Source: Portulaca oleracea | Lineage: Eukaryota; Streptophyta; Magnoliopsida; Caryophyllales; Portulacaceae | Assembly (NCBI GenBank): GCA_029582165.1 | Contig: CM055870.1 | Location: 12,827,332-12,891,331, forward strand | DNA: 64,000 nt | Direction of reading: 5' to 3' | Shown: positions 24,665 to 35,820 of the stretch, piece by piece | Numbering within the stretch: position 1 is the first letter of the stretch | Layout of the letters: each line of letters starts with the position of its first letter | Notes under the pieces: model-generated | What the model was told of the DNA's origin: nothing | Seen by the model: the letters and a program-made list of their open reading frames with translations, nothing else | Database searches by the model: none | Program-made: the position numbers and the translations under genes

Positions 24665-25554
24665 ATTGTACATGTGGACAATGCAAGTATGACATAGAGA
24701 AAAAAAATTTGGGCAGAAAAAGAAAAAACCTATCAATTTCTGCTGGGATTAGATCGACGACTCAAGGTTTGGACCAATTCGAGGGCATGTCCTCACCATT
24801 AAACCTCTGCCCAATATTGATCGTGTGTTCAACTTAGTCTTACAATGGAGAATCATCAATAGTTGGTAAAGAGCTGAAAAGTCAAGCCTTCACCAATGAC
24901 GTTTCCCGCTGAGACCAGATTTGAGAAAACAATTGGAGGGGGGAGGGGGCGAGAAACCCTATTGCACGCACTACGGTAGAAACAACCACGATGTCTATAA
25001 TTGCTTCGAGATTGTGGGGTACCCACCGGAGTGGGGTGTGTATGGCAGAGGGAACAATTGTAGAGGATCTGACGGAGGAACCGGAGGAGGTAGGAACAAT
25101 GATGAAAGAGGTGGGTGAAGAAGTGAAGTTATTCACGCTAGCTACTACTCAAACCCCTGACAGTTCAAGAAAACAAGGCCTCTAATCAATTGGTCTCATT
25201 ACCCCCGAACAAGCCCAACAAATCGCTAATGGACTCAACTCCTCTTATATTACAAAGGAACAGGTCCAAAAAATTCTTAGTCTACTTAAGACACCAAAAA
25301 ATAATGAAAGTCTTACAAGTGAGTCGCCCTAGTTAATTGATAGTGGAACATCTATTCACATGACGAAAACCTGGGGATTATTGAACAACATAACAATCAT
25401 TTCACCTGTCAAAATTGACCTTCCAGATAGAGGTGAAACATTAGCTATGAAGCAAAGACAAGTATACATGGAACAATTAAAATTGAAAGACTCCCTTTTT
25501 GTTCCAAATTAAATTGCCATTTACTATCAATTTTTCATATATGCCGAGACTTAC

Positions 25555-25886
25555 TGTAATGCCCCGGCCCCTCCCGGGCCACGAACATTATCGATAACTG
25601 CTTTAAGGATCGCTGATTAACCCAACAAATCACCACGAGTCTTTCTAGCGTGCTTCGTCCTCGCTCACATGCTGCCTGAGAAAACTTCCTAAGTGGTCAC
25701 CCATTCTGATACTACTCCTAGCCCTCGCTCACATGGTCACCCATCCTGAGACTACTCCCAGCTAAGCATGCTTAACTGAGGAGATCCCAACAAATGGGCT
25801 ACCATAAAAGAAGGTGCACCTTGGTGATATAAGTAGTCATTTCGATCCCTTTAAGCCATACTTAACCATATACCCGGGGTGTTACA
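25555..25886 (-). repeat. Cassandra-like TRIM, left LTR (3' LTR in element sense)
   Basis: 332 bp, TG...CA bounded. The 5S-like block is at 25687-25796 and is partly duplicated (GGTCACCCAT at about 25697 and again at about 25733). Confidence 0.75.
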
Positions 25887-25992
25887 ATCATCTCCAATTA
25901 AGCGCACAACGTCCTCGTTGTGCCTCAATACAATCCAAAATCTTTGCCTCGCTAGGTGACTGCTCATGGATCTATTGTCCACTAGCGCAATT

Positions 25993-26256
25993 CACGGTTG
26001 CCTCAATCCCGGACCACAGACATTACCGATAACTATTTCAAAAATCGCTGACTTGGCCCCACAAATCACCACGAGTTTTTCCAGCGTGCTTCATCATCGC
26101 TCAAACGTTGCTCGGGTAAACTTCCCAAGAGGTCACCCATCTTGAGATTACTCCCAGCCAAGCACGCTTAACTGAGGATTTCCCAATGGATTGGTGATAT
26201 AAATAGTCATTTCGATCCCTTTAAATCATACTTAACCATATATTCAGGGAGTTACA
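25993..26256 (-). repeat. Cassandra-like TRIM, right LTR (5' LTR in element sense)
   Basis: About 264 bp with a single, better-preserved 5S-like block at 26121-26190. The terminal TG side near 25993 is eroded. Confidence 0.7.
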
Positions 26257-26420
26257 AATGTTCTTAGGCGTTAGATTTTTCTTTGTGGTTGAAGTCTTAT
26301 TCTCTTGGATTATGGTACCTATTTCATAGGAAATTTACATGATCTGTATCCTGGGTTCAACCAACTTTAGATTTAATAGAACTTTAGTGGCAGTTTTTGC
26401 TACTTCTGGGTTTGTAAATA

Positions 26421-27073
26421 GCATTCTCAACCAAATTAAAACGTTTGTTCTTTACGTGTTCAGTTAGCTAGTATTTTCAATAGCATTCTAATCAATGGTT
26501 TTAATTGTTGAGAAATTTAACATTTGACAATCAAAGTAGCATTTCTTTTTTTTTTTGGGGGGTCAAAATTTACGATTTGAAAGTTCGGATGTCTTAAATG
26601 CTGCTCTAGGGGGATGGATAAGAGATATCTGAATTTGTTTTAATGTTTATTTTGATTCTGAATCTAAATTTATTTTATATCAATATACTAATTTCCTATT
26701 TAGACAAATAAAATATTCCCTAATTAAACTTGTTATATTGTGATGATTCTCATCATTTCTTGTATTCAGTCAAGATTTTATATTCCAACATGGTTTCTTC
26801 TACATGAAAATCATAATTTCCTATCCTAGAGTTTTATTTTAAATTTTTGGAAGAAAAATACAGTAATTGTCCATTCTAGTTGAGTAGTCGTATTCATAGT
26901 CATGATTTTTTGGATGGAAAATAGGTTTGGCACGTATAGGATTTGAAAAAATGAAAATGAAAAATCTTCACATATTTTATCATAAAGTGTTTTTAATTGT
27001 AGATCGTATCATTACTTAAATCTAACATGACAAGAATTTATTTGTCCAAGTAGGAAAGAAGTATACAATAAAT
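26421..27073. other. AT-rich DNA, nothing recognised
   Basis: Possibly further copia relic, but too decayed to support. Confidence 0.4.
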
Positions 27074-27078
27074 GTGAG

Positions 27079-27963
27079 TGTTGAAGGCAGGGTCAAGGTC
27101 CTTCACCGCGCATCCGCGAAGGACCTTCGGTTTTGATGAAAGCGAAAATCCGGAAAAGGGAAGTTGCCTTATATTATATAATCTGATTATATATTTTGAT
27201 TATATAATATATATTCTAATTGTGTGATTTATTTGCAGATATAAATCATAAGGAAGGCATAAGGAAACAAATCAACAAGAAAAATGGAAGGAAGAGAAGA
27301 TTGGGAAATCTCCAAGAAGAAGGAAAGAAAATCAGCACCAAAGAAAGAAGGTGAAGCAGTGAGCAAACAAGGAAATAATCTTGTTTCCAACGGCTACTAT
27401 CCTAAACAACTATCAAGCCTCTAGTATAAATAGGAGACTTGAAGATTGAAGACTTAGCCGATTCCACGGAAGTAATCGCGGAGTAAGAAATCCGGTGGGA
27501 TTTCTCCGAATGTGTAACCAATGATTCGGTGGTGAAGGTAGCCAGTAAAGGACCTCTGGTGAAGGTATAGCCAAGGACCTTGGTGAACATTCGTTGTGTC
27601 CACATGTGGTGGAGAGATGGTGTGTAGCAGAGCCTTGACGGACTAAGGCTGTGTGTGTTTGTGTTTCAATGTAATCCATCATGTTTCAAATCGCCGCTAG
27701 GGTTTTTCCTACGACGATCCTTATCTGTAGCTGACTCAAGGACATTCAGTCTTGGTCGGATCCTATCGATAATCGCCTTGGTACATTACTTCTTGTTTTG
27801 TTTTGTAAGTGTAACTTGTTCTTTGATTGTTATAAATCTAATGAGGTATTTCAGTTACACTGTGTTTTGATCCTTGGTTTGAAACCAAGGAAGTTTGTTC
27901 TAACGTCCTTACCTAGTGTGTAGATCTTAATTGTGAACTTCACCCCCCTCTTGGGCTCCAACA
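27079..27963 (+). mobile_element. Solo LTR (copia-like)
   Basis: An 885-bp segment starts TGTTGAAGGCAGGG and ends TTGGGCTCCAACA. It is flanked by perfect 5-bp direct repeats GTGAG (27074-27078 and 27964-27968). It has a TATAAATA-type box near 27424. No internal retrotransposon domain or second LTR is adjacent, so it is a solo LTR left by LTR-LTR recombination. The orientation and copia label are inferred from the terminal sequence style. Confidence 0.8.
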
Positions 27964-27968
27964 GTGAG

Positions 27969-28547
27969 TAAATTACATTTACCCTACCTGACATTTGTGG
28001 TAATAATTTTTACATACCCGACATTTGTGAAATAATTTTCACCTTACCTAACATTAAGTGAAAGTGATTTTTAGTGGCAAAATCCGGTTACTTCTCATCA
28101 GAAATGAGAAAATACAATAATGTCCCTATATAACTATGTGAATGTACCATGCTGCCCATAATATTGAGAAGGAAATGACTTAAATGACCCTTTCATTGTT
28201 TTGTACGAAAAAATGTGTGTCGAAACTTCAAATAGAAAACACCAACAGTCGATTTCTCTCACACTCCTCTTCTTCAACACTCCCCTGTTAATGTCATATG
28301 AATTAATATTAAGGGTAAATACGTGAATTCATATTTAATGAAAGTCAAACGAATTAATATCAAGGATAAAAAAAAAGTCAATTTATATTTAATGTTATAC
28401 CAGAAAATTCAACAAAAATCAATTATAAAATATCTTAAGAGGTTAAAATTTATGAACATTTAATGTCATGTAAGGTGAAAATTATTCCACCAATGTCGGG
28501 TGAGTAAAAATTATTACCACAAATGTCAGATAGGGTAAATTCTCAAA
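27969..28547. mobile_element. Foldback-type MITE with roughly 80-bp inverted repeats
   Basis: The left arm (about 27969-28053), with CTGACATTTGTGGTAATAAT and CATACCCGACATTTGTG, is matched inverted by the right arm (about 28462-28547). The interior is AT-rich and noncoding. The solo LTR lies directly at its left edge. Confidence 0.75.
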
Positions 28548-29484
28548 TTAAAGTAGTGATATAAAAAAAGGATTTAGATTCACATCCATAATAAATCATA
28601 AAACAAATTTAGATATTTTTTATCTAACACCCCTAAGGCGACATTTAGCAAGACCGAAGTTCAGATTTTAAATCGATTAAAGTTGGTTTACTAACTGAGT
28701 CTATATTTTAGAGGTAATTACCAATCATCTTTAAAGGTTGGAAGACTAAGGTTAAGTTCCAAATTATCTAGGATTAATATGAGTACATGACCTGGTAACC
28801 CACAATTTGCATTTATGAGTTTTTTTTTTTTTTTTTACTTCTACCAATAATTATATTTTAGTTGGGTGGTTATAATTAAACCTGGAAAACACTGATCCGA
28901 TACGATTACCGACAGAATTCCTTTGCATAAAGACATTTAATTAAAATATGACTTGAGGGGAGGGAAAAGAAGTGGCTGAAACTTTAAAAAAAAGAGGAAC
29001 ATTTTTGGGTAAAATATACATATAAATGTGACGTGTGAAGGATTAAGGAGTAATGATTTGATTAGGGCCTACTAAACATACTTAAGCATGCTAGTATGAA
29101 AGCTGCAATTGGTTGTCAAAGCCCAAACAAAGGCAAGTCAGATAGTACAGGCATCCTCATTGCCCATTTTCACCCTCTGTCCCCCACCTTGTATATTCTT
29201 GTTTTTTTAATCATGGAGATTAATTTATTGAGTATCATATGCTAATTTTTTTTTAACAAAATCATAACCGACTGTGCCACTCTGTAGAATTGGATGTTTA
29301 CTAATTCTACATTGATTTTTAATCCTTTTCAATGAAAAATAGAGGAAAAAGTAATTCAACATGAAATGAGATTAAAAAGTAATTCAAGAAATATCTTTTC
29401 TTTACCTATAATAAAAAGGAGAGTTTCCTCCCCATTTTATTATTTTTGTCAATGGGTGCTTTGGTGCTTGATGAGTCATAGTCA
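28548..29484. other. AT-rich intergenic DNA, nothing recognised
   Basis: A poly-T run near 28819-28837. No gene. Confidence 0.5.
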
Positions 29485-30169
29485 AGGGTTGGCAATGGGC
29501 CAGGGCCTCATAGGATCAAAAGGGTCGACTCTAAAAAATAAGGATTGTCATAACATTGGGCCGGGTCGGGTCATTAACAAACCGGTCCGTTTCACAATAT
29601 TAAATGGTCGGTAAATCGATCGAATCGGGTCGGTCAATTAATAACTCAAAATAAATAGTTTTTCTATTATTTTAAATGCTAACCTTACTTAAATATATTA
29701 TTAATATTCCACATTAAATGGTAATTAGCATAATTACTTTTTTTAGTACAAATATACCTAATTTTAACTTTAGGGTCAAAACGGGCGGCACATGGGCCAA
29801 CCCTTATTTTTACTAAAAAGCCCTGACTCGACCCATTACTACAAAGGATTAACCTTGACATTACCCGACCCTGTAAATTTCATGGGTTGATTGAAGTAAG
29901 TAAATAATTACCATAAATTACCGAAAGTTACTGAAAATTACTAAAAGTTACCAAAAATTACCGAAAGTTACCAAAATTACCGACAATCATATGACACGTG
30001 TAAAGTAGGTTATTATTATTTTTTTTCCTTTTATTTCAAAAGCACAAATTTACCTATGTAAATTTACCCAAAGTTACCAAAAATTACCAAAAATTACCAA
30101 AATTCATCATTTACCTTACCCTAAGATACCCATAAAATTTACAGGCGGACCGACTCGTTGCCCACCCCT
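29485..30169. mobile_element. hAT-like MITE with GGGTCGGGT and ATTACCAAAA repeats
   Basis: The ends AGGGTTGGCAATGGGCC and, inverted, AGGGGTGGGCAACGAG form a terminal inverted repeat. Flanking AGTCA repeats lie at 29480-29484 and 30170-30174 (only 5 bp match). The interior has GGGTCGGGT words and two tracts of a 10-11-bp ATTACCAAAA/AGTTACCGAA minisatellite (29900-29990, 30060-30105). It is noncoding. Confidence 0.65.
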
Positions 30170-30282
30170 AGTCACAGTTTATGCGAAGCTTTAGTGTATG
30201 TTGGCTTCATTTTTTGTGCATGTGTATGCCACTGCATCATTGGACCTTATCTGATCGGCTCAATCACAAGATTCGTGCATCT

Positions 30283-30420
30283 AGGAACCATTCTTTTTTG
30301 TGATAACGCAACTAACCGCAACGCAATCTACCGCAACATAACGCAAATTACCATTAATTTTTTAACTATTTCCACCGCAACTTAACGCAATCTACCGCAA
30401 CGCACAAAAGAACGGGGCCT
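30283..30420. mobile_element. Short MITE of the GGCCC/TTCTTTT family, ACCGCAAC variant
   Basis: The ends GAACCATTCTTTTTTGTG and, inverted, AGGCCCCGTTCTTTTGTGCG match the family. The 138-bp interior consists of ACCGCAACGCAA and AACGCAATCTACCGCAAC words. It lies about 150 bp downstream of the membrane-protein stop codon. Confidence 0.65.
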
Positions 30421-30574
30421 TATTACAATACATCCTACACTAAATTAGCGTGAGACGGTCTTGTTCTACAATTTAGGAATACATATATATAGGCATATAG
30501 CCCCTCTATACAATATTCAACGAAACAAAAACCATAATTATATCAAACACAAGCACAGTGCACAAGTAATTAAA

Positions 30575-31576
30575 CTAAACTTGGAGGTCCTCCACTTGCT
30601 TCTCTTCAGTCTTCAAATAAGCACGGTCCGTGCGTGAGATCTCAATGTAGTCAACCAAGTGAAGATTGTCGATTGGCTCATGGTGATAAGATTTGCACAC
30701 AAAATACAAAACTGTCTTAACAACAATGTCTAAGACAGAAACTAAACTTGACAAAACCAAAACTAGGACCCCATAACATATCCTCACCCCAATGCTCACA
30801 TCATTGCTCTTTAATTTGGGAGTCAAGAACATGGTTGGTAATGCAAAAAGGGACATCACCAAATATGTAGCAATTGTAGTTCCAATCTTTCCCTTTATCA
30901 ATGACTTGCTCTTCTTCAAGGCTTTCATCCCACAAATTTTCTCTAATACTGAAACAACATCAGCCAGAAGCCAGATAATACTGATGTAAACCATCCCCAC
31001 AAAAAATAACACCGAAACAAGGATAAACCCGATGGATGATAAACTTGTGATTCTGGCAGTGGCTGACTCGGGATTCTTACTAGACATTAATAATACAACC
31101 CCAATAACACTCCCAATAACAATAACAATGAGAAAAACAACAAAGATTGCAAAATAGATGCAATATAGAGACATATATGTCATAAGAAGTTGTTTCCATA
31201 CTTTAGGGATGACCCTTATTGCTTTTGTAAAGGTGATCTCTTTCCCATTTTGGATACAAGCAACTGTATAGACTGTTACAGAGACAGGGATGAAACTAAG
31301 AAGCAGTTTTAAGAGGAGTAAAGAAACTAGCAAGGCTAACTGAGTAAAGTTGGTCTTGGGTGGTGTGGCATGCAGGTCTTGGTTGGCATAGAAGGTGTTG
31401 GTGGGTACAGATGAAGGAGATTCAAGATATGCAACTAAGCTGATGCATGCCAGAGGCAAAAGAAAGAAGAATGCAATTTGGAGGAAGATTTTGGGATGTG
31501 AAAAGATGATATTGAATGATTGCTTCAAGATGTCTAAGAAACCTGAGAATTGAAGCTCCTCTTGTTTCTTGGCCAT
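30575..31576 (-). CDS. Multi-pass membrane protein of a plant-specific uncharacterised family
   Basis: An intronless ORF of 333 residues. The start MAKKQEELQFSGFLDILKQS gives a short hydrophilic N-terminus. About six hydrophobic segments follow (about 31-50, 79-107, 132-163, 179-205, 233-251, 263-292). A basic amphipathic loop KALKKSKSLIKGK (about 218-230) lies between the fourth and fifth, and the tail is hydrophilic and acidic. The architecture, with FxxILKQSFNIIFSHPKIF at the start, resembles Arabidopsis membrane proteins annotated loosely as polyadenylate-binding-protein-interacting transmembrane proteins. I do not know a demonstrated biochemical function. No catalytic motif is visible. 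Codon continuity over 1 kb with no breaks supports a real gene. Confidence 0.85.
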   Translation of the reverse strand: MAKKQEELQFSGFLDILKQSFNIIFSHPKIFLQIAFFFLLPLACISLVAYLESPSSVPTNTFYANQDLHATPPKTNFTQLALLVSLLLLKLLLSFIPVSVTVYTVACIQNGKEITFTKAIRVIPKVWKQLLMTYMSLYCIYFAIFVVFLIVIVIGSVIGVVLLMSSKNPESATARITSLSSIGFILVSVLFFVGMVYISIIWLLADVVSVLEKICGMKALKKSKSLIKGKIGTTIATYLVMSLFALPTMFLTPKLKSNDVSIGVRICYGVLVLVLSSLVSVLDIVVKTVLYFVCKSYHHEPIDNLHLVDYIEISRTDRAYLKTEEKQVEDLQV

Positions 31577-32065
31577 GGCTTCTGCTTCACTTGTACAGTA
31601 GCTAGCTAGAGGGGTTGTTTGGTTGTGCTGAAAAAGTGTTTAACTGGTTTGGAGGTAAGCAATGGATGCTCCATATACTGTGTACATAATATGCACGGGC
31701 TGTTGAATTGGTCAAGCAAAGCAAGAATGAAAAATCAAACAAACCCATTTTCCACACGTCTTTCAAAAAAAAAAAAAAGAAAATGAATTGGTCTACATGG
31801 ATGGCAATAATATTGAGAGAAACTGCTTGTTAGATTACAAGAAGTCACCATCATCACCATCAAAGCTCCTATCTGAATACACTACTTGTCCTTAAATTCA
31901 TTTTGAAAATTATACGAGAAATACCAAATGCGTGCTAAAGTCAAGTCTAAAGTCTTCTTTCCACCTCATTGGTCCGTTCTGTACGTATCCGGTATCCCCA
32001 TTCTGATCTGTAAATTTTGTATGATCTATCATGGTGTTCCTCTCTTAATACACCACTTGTATTAA
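31577..32065. other. Upstream region of the membrane-protein gene
   Basis: Contains its 5' UTR and promoter. A clear TATA box was not identified. A poly-A run occurs at about 31767-31779. Confidence 0.4.
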
Positions 32066-32275
32066 GGCCCCATTCTTGCCACAATTCACCACAACATACT
32101 AATCCATCACAATTTATTACAACCCACCACAATCAATTTTTTCACATTTACCAACACAATTTACAATTATTAGAAATAAAACTCACCACAATCCACCACA
32201 ATCCCACCATGCCCACCACAATTCCACCACACCACACCGCGCTATACCGTAGCCATCCGTATAAAAGAACAGGAT
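32066..32275. mobile_element. MITE, GGCCC/TTCTTTT family, CCACAA variant
   Basis: The left end GGCCCCATTC and the right end, inverted, CTGTTCTTTTATACGGATGG flank dense CCACAATCCACC words. 210 bp, noncoding, about 490 bp upstream of the membrane-protein ATG. Confidence 0.65.
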
Positions 32276-32658
32276 TCTTGAAAAAAATTGTCGATATTAA
32301 TTATGAAATTCGTCATAAATTAATTAATATTATTATAAAATTCATCAATAATATGCCTTAAAATTATCAATTTTTACAACAATTCAGCACATAAAAAGTT
32401 GATATATTTCAATACATGTGGTGTATCTAGATCGATATATCATGATATGATGAATACAGCAAACAATATTGTATCTTGTCAAGGATCTATTTATGTTCAC
32501 AACATATGTTAAATTAGGTCGATTTTTTTTATGTTAAAGAATTGATAAATCAGAAAATATATCTATGAATATTTATAATAACAGTAATAGAACGATACAT
32601 TTTATAAAAAATATTAATAAACTTTTTTTTATAAAATTTAATATCGGGGAGGACCCTC

Positions 32659-32854
32659 CCTGTTCTTTGGATTGGATAGAACGAAGTTTGGATGGATTGG
32701 TTGGATTGGATTGGATAAGTTATGATACTTTTTTGGTAAATTGTGTTTTTAGAGAGAAAACTTTTTTAGGGAATTGTGTAAGGTTAGATTGAATTGGATT
32801 GGATTGAATTGGATTAGATTATATAGGAAAAATTATCAATCCAAAGAACATTGT
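32659..32854. mobile_element. MITE with TTCTTTGGATTGG ends
   Basis: The ends CTGTTCTTTGGATTGGATA and, inverted, ATGTTCTTTGGATTGATAA. The interior is built of GGATTGGATTGAATT repeats. The same start, TATTCTTTGGATTAG, occurs at about 33980 just left of the Athila element, so that element may have inserted into another copy. Confidence 0.6.
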
Positions 32855-32880
32855 CTCGACTTGTAGTTATCACTTTGTCT

Positions 32881-33279
32881 TTAGAGCACCTGCAATGGTG
32901 AGTTTTAATTCGACTCACTGCTGATGTGGCATGAAACGAGAACGAAATGAGGTCGTATAGGACATTTCAGTGGTGAGAATGAAACTCGTCTCGTGAGAAT
33001 CTCGCTTTCAAACTCGCGAGACGAGTTTGAAAGTGAGTTTAAAATATTAATATTTTAATCATATTTTTTTCTCTTTCCTCCTCCACTTCATTTTTTATCA
33101 ATATAACCAAATTAATTATATTCATAAGTGAGACCGATTTACTTTTTTTAATTAATATGAGTCAAACTCATTCTCACCATTGGAAAGCTAGCTAAATAAA
33201 AGGTTAAATTTTGACTCTTCCACAGATTCCACATCATACAATTAGTCAAACTCAAACTCGCCATTGCGGATGCTCTAAA
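32881..33279. mobile_element. MITE with TTAGAGCATCCGCAATGG ends
   Basis: The left end TTAGAGCACCTGCAATGGTG and the right end, inverted, TTAGAGCATCCGCAATGGCG form a long terminal inverted repeat of a type common in angiosperm MITEs. The interior carries the perfect inverted word AAACTCGCGAGACGAGTTT and AT-rich DNA. The target duplication is uncertain. Confidence 0.7.
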
Positions 33280-33426
33280 TATTGAATTATTTATTAAGAA
33301 AGTAACTCTCAACTTAACATCAAAGTTGAAAATGGAACTAGCATACGAAAATCTGTCAATTATTGTTGAAACCTTTTTTTTTTATAGGAGTTGTTGTCGA
33401 AACTTTTACCTTATGTAAACCAAAAT

Positions 33427-33606
33427 GGCCCTCCGTTCTTTTGTCGGTTGCGCGCTGCGTTGCATTGCGTTACGATTAGTTGCGGTAGATTGCGGTAAGT
33501 TGCGGTGAAAATAATAAAAAGATAATAGTAATTTGCAATATGTTATGGTAGGTTGCGGTAATTTGCGTTACGGTTAGTTGTATTAACGCAAAAAAAAAAT
33601 AGTGCC
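33427..33606. mobile_element. MITE, GGCCC/TTCTTTT family, TTGCGGTA variant
   Basis: The left end GGCCCTCCGTTCTTTTGTCGG. The right end GCAAAAAAAAAATAGTGCC is an eroded inverted partner. The interior has GGTTGCGGTAATTTGCG words, the opposite strand of the ACCGCAAC copy at 30283-30420. Confidence 0.6.
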
Positions 33607-34031
33607 TAAAATGACCACCATTCAAAAAATAAAAATAAAAATAGGGCAACATGTTAACATCAAGTTCAGAACTGAAGCTAAGATTTAGCCGAACATGTAA
33701 GTACATGTCATGTGACTATTCTTCTTATCATTAAAAGGGGAGGGTGTTATATAAAATTTCTATTGAGAAAATTCTACTAATTATCCTCAAATTGTGTCTG
33801 AATAACATTAAAAAGAATTGACTTATATAATCTTTCCTCCAGACGAAAGTTTATTTGTGGCCAAGATCATGGACTACCCAATTTTCTATGTCTTAACAAA
33901 TGAAAAGACTAATAGAAATTCAAATTTAGAGGCAAAAGAAAGGAAGCATGAACAAAAAAGTAAAGAACAAGTTGCCGGCCTTATTCTTTGGATTAGTTAT
34001 TTTCAAGTTAGGATAGTTAGGTTAGGATAAG

Positions 34032-35804
34032 TGTTGTACAGCGGTTTGTCAGACCTCGGTAATATCATTCTTCTACAAGGAGCTGGGGGCCTTCACAGCA
34101 ATTACTTGACTCTAGGTAGGGTTTAGGATCAAGAAAGGGTGATAGATTTTTTTTGGGTAAAACAACACAAACACACTAGGTTCGGTCAAAAAGGTGAGAC
34201 AATGGGTGTCGGGAGACTTTCGGGATGCAAACGGGGATAAGGAAATGGGTTTCGCAGCAAGAGAGTAACGAGAAGGGGAAATCAAATGGTAACTCCGTTG
34301 GAAAATACCCACCGGGCTTCCTCTTTCAAGGATAGTCCGGATTGACTTCCCCAAAGTCCATAGACAGACCCGGGGAGTCGATGAAACGGAATTTCCTAGT
34401 TAGTTTCTATTCACTTTCGCGAACTAGAACACTTACTATCCCAATTCCTACCTTCCAACAAGCATTGGATGTATTCGGGATGCTTTCGCACCCAATTACA
34501 TCCCACTTGAGGGAAGGATAGGGTTGGGAAGTTGATTTCCTAACTAGTTACTCACTAATATTGCTAACCCAAACCTAATCACCCATTCACACCCTTAATA
34601 TCTCCCTAACCCATTAAGGTTCTAGCCACTAAACATCCTAACTAACATGATACTAACATTAACAACTCTAATCATGCTCAAAAAGACAAACAAGATAATA
34701 ACAAACAATCAACAAAATCAATAATAACAACAATAGCAAAAACAACGATTAATAGATAAACTTATGAAATAGAAGAGAGAAAGGTTAAGAAATTCTCATT
34801 GATTGATGACAAAGAGGCAAAAACTCTGAATAATAAATGCTCCAATGCTCCAAATATGATAATAATCTTCAAACTTGAAATAAAACTTGAGAGAATCCAA
34901 TACAAGAATCAATAAACTCAGCAAAAATCTTCACGAACTCTCTAATCCAAAGCTTAAAATGTGATAAAAGAAGGCTAAAGTATCATAAAAGCTAGGTAAA
35001 AGCTGATTAAAGATTGTCCCTCAGCTAAAATGACTTAAAACAATATATAGTAACTCAGGTTGTTACTCAAAGCTCATCATTTAACGCTACAGACAAAACG
35101 TGTCCCGCAGGGGACCATGGGCACGGTCAAGGTGACCGTGGCCACGGTCCTGCGTAAGGCAGGAAAAATTCATCTTCGCTTCGCAGTACCGTGGGCACGG
35201 TACCCAGGCACCGTGGGCATGGTGTAGGAGATTTAGGGTTGACAACTCTTCGCTCCTTCGCACCACCGTGGCTACGGTCATGGGAGACCGTGGCCACGGT
35301 CTTGTTCGGCCAGCTGCTTCCTGGGGCAGGACAAGGATCTCACCGTGGCTACGGTCAAGGTGACCGTGACCACGGTACATCTCGGGTTGCAATGTCTCCT
35401 TCCTCAGGCATTGGCTCAGTTACACCGTGGCTACGGTCAAGGTGACCGTGGCCACGGTCTATCTCGGCCACAGTTTTCTTCAGGGCGTAGCGCCCGCTAC
35501 AAAGTTGGTGGCGGGGGCTACCCTTCGGTGCTCTTCGACCCGATAATTGCGTTTTCGCGCTTCCGACATGCTCGGCCCTTCCATCTCCGCTGCCTTCGAC
35601 ACGACCAGGGCTCGGGGAATCTTAGGGAATCTCGGGATTCCCAAGATTGGTGCAAAAATAGCCCATTTAGCATCGTTTTGAGTAAAACCTTCGGAAATTA
35701 CAAAAAATGACCAAAACGCATTAAAAGTTATTAAAACGAGCTACGAAACAAGTCAAAAGCCTAAGGATTTAGGTGGTATTTAGACGCGAAATCGAGTCTA
35801 AACA
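34032..35804 (-). repeat. Athila element 3' LTR
   Basis: Bounded by TGTTTAGACTCG (- strand start) and CTGTACAACA (- strand end). Contains the palindrome array (35114-35460) and a TATATA box at about 35043-35049 downstream of it in element sense. Confidence 0.95.
35114..35460. promoter_or_regulatory. Array of five palindrome doublets in the 3' LTR
   Basis: Ten variants of the 14-bp palindrome ACCGTGGCCACGGT occur as five pairs. Pair starts are 35114, 35188, 35265, 35342 and 35424 (spacings 74, 77, 77, 82). Within a pair the two palindromes are separated by 7-8 bp, putting centres 21-22 bp apart. Spacer DNA between pairs is not conserved while the palindromes are. In element sense the array ends about 65 bp upstream of the TATA-like box, so it occupies the U3 enhancer position. 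Function is inferred. Confidence 0.8.
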
Positions 35805-35820
35805 TCCCCCCACACTTAAA
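35805..35820 (-). promoter_or_regulatory. Polypurine tract next to the 3' LTR
   Basis: The - strand reads TTTAAGTGTGGGGGGA directly before the LTR's TGTTTAG. A GCTCGGGACGAGC hairpin lies just upstream in element sense (35827-35839). It primes plus-strand DNA synthesis in LTR retrotransposons. Confidence 0.8.

Larger units (their letters stand above)
25555..26256 (-). mobile_element. Cassandra-like TRIM retrotransposon with 5S-rRNA-like LTRs
   Basis: Two short LTRs (25555-25886 and about 25993-26256) flank about 106 bp. The outer ends are TGTAATGCCCC and GTTACA. On the - strand each LTR contains a clear 5S rRNA segment with the internal Pol III promoter, for example AGTTAAGCGTGCTTGG and GATGGGTGACCTCTTGGGAA in the right LTR (26121-26190). 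That is the hallmark of Cassandra TRIMs. It has no coding capacity. The left LTR is longer because the GGTCACCCAT...ACTACTCC block is present twice. A target duplication is not evident, and the family name rests on the 5S-in-LTR architecture. Confidence 0.85.
22850..26420 (+). mobile_element. Ty1/copia retrotransposon relic (LTR remnant, gag, protease), with three nested insertions
   Basis: A primer-binding site TATGGCATCAGAGCC (about 23062-23076; initiator Met tRNA type) follows an LTR-like segment with a TATTTATA box. Gag starts at an ATG near 23128 (MNPPQPSKF). It continues in broken frames with KFGSINGKFTEPYVSKGVDPF and WFLNDI-like gag motifs, then a degenerate CCHC knuckle near 24958-25010, where the second Cys is replaced (CTHYGRNNHD). 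A protease motif LIDSGTSIHMT lies near 25334-25366. Multiple stops occur, and no RT or integrase is found. It is interrupted by elements at about 23186-23696, 24148-24664 and 25555-26256, and the protease frame seems to resume briefly near 26300-26360. Confidence 0.75.

Noticed and set aside
25687..26190. 5S rRNA genes
   Set aside because: Only partial 5S-like segments inside two short TG-CA LTRs; the sequence deviates from 5S at both ends and belongs to a TRIM.
35087..35710. Overlapping open frames on both strands across the LTR palindrome array (repeated HGHGD, DRGHG, TVATV-like peptides)
   Set aside because: The peptides are translated palindromes. The same array in the other LTRs changes frame, so no protein is conserved.
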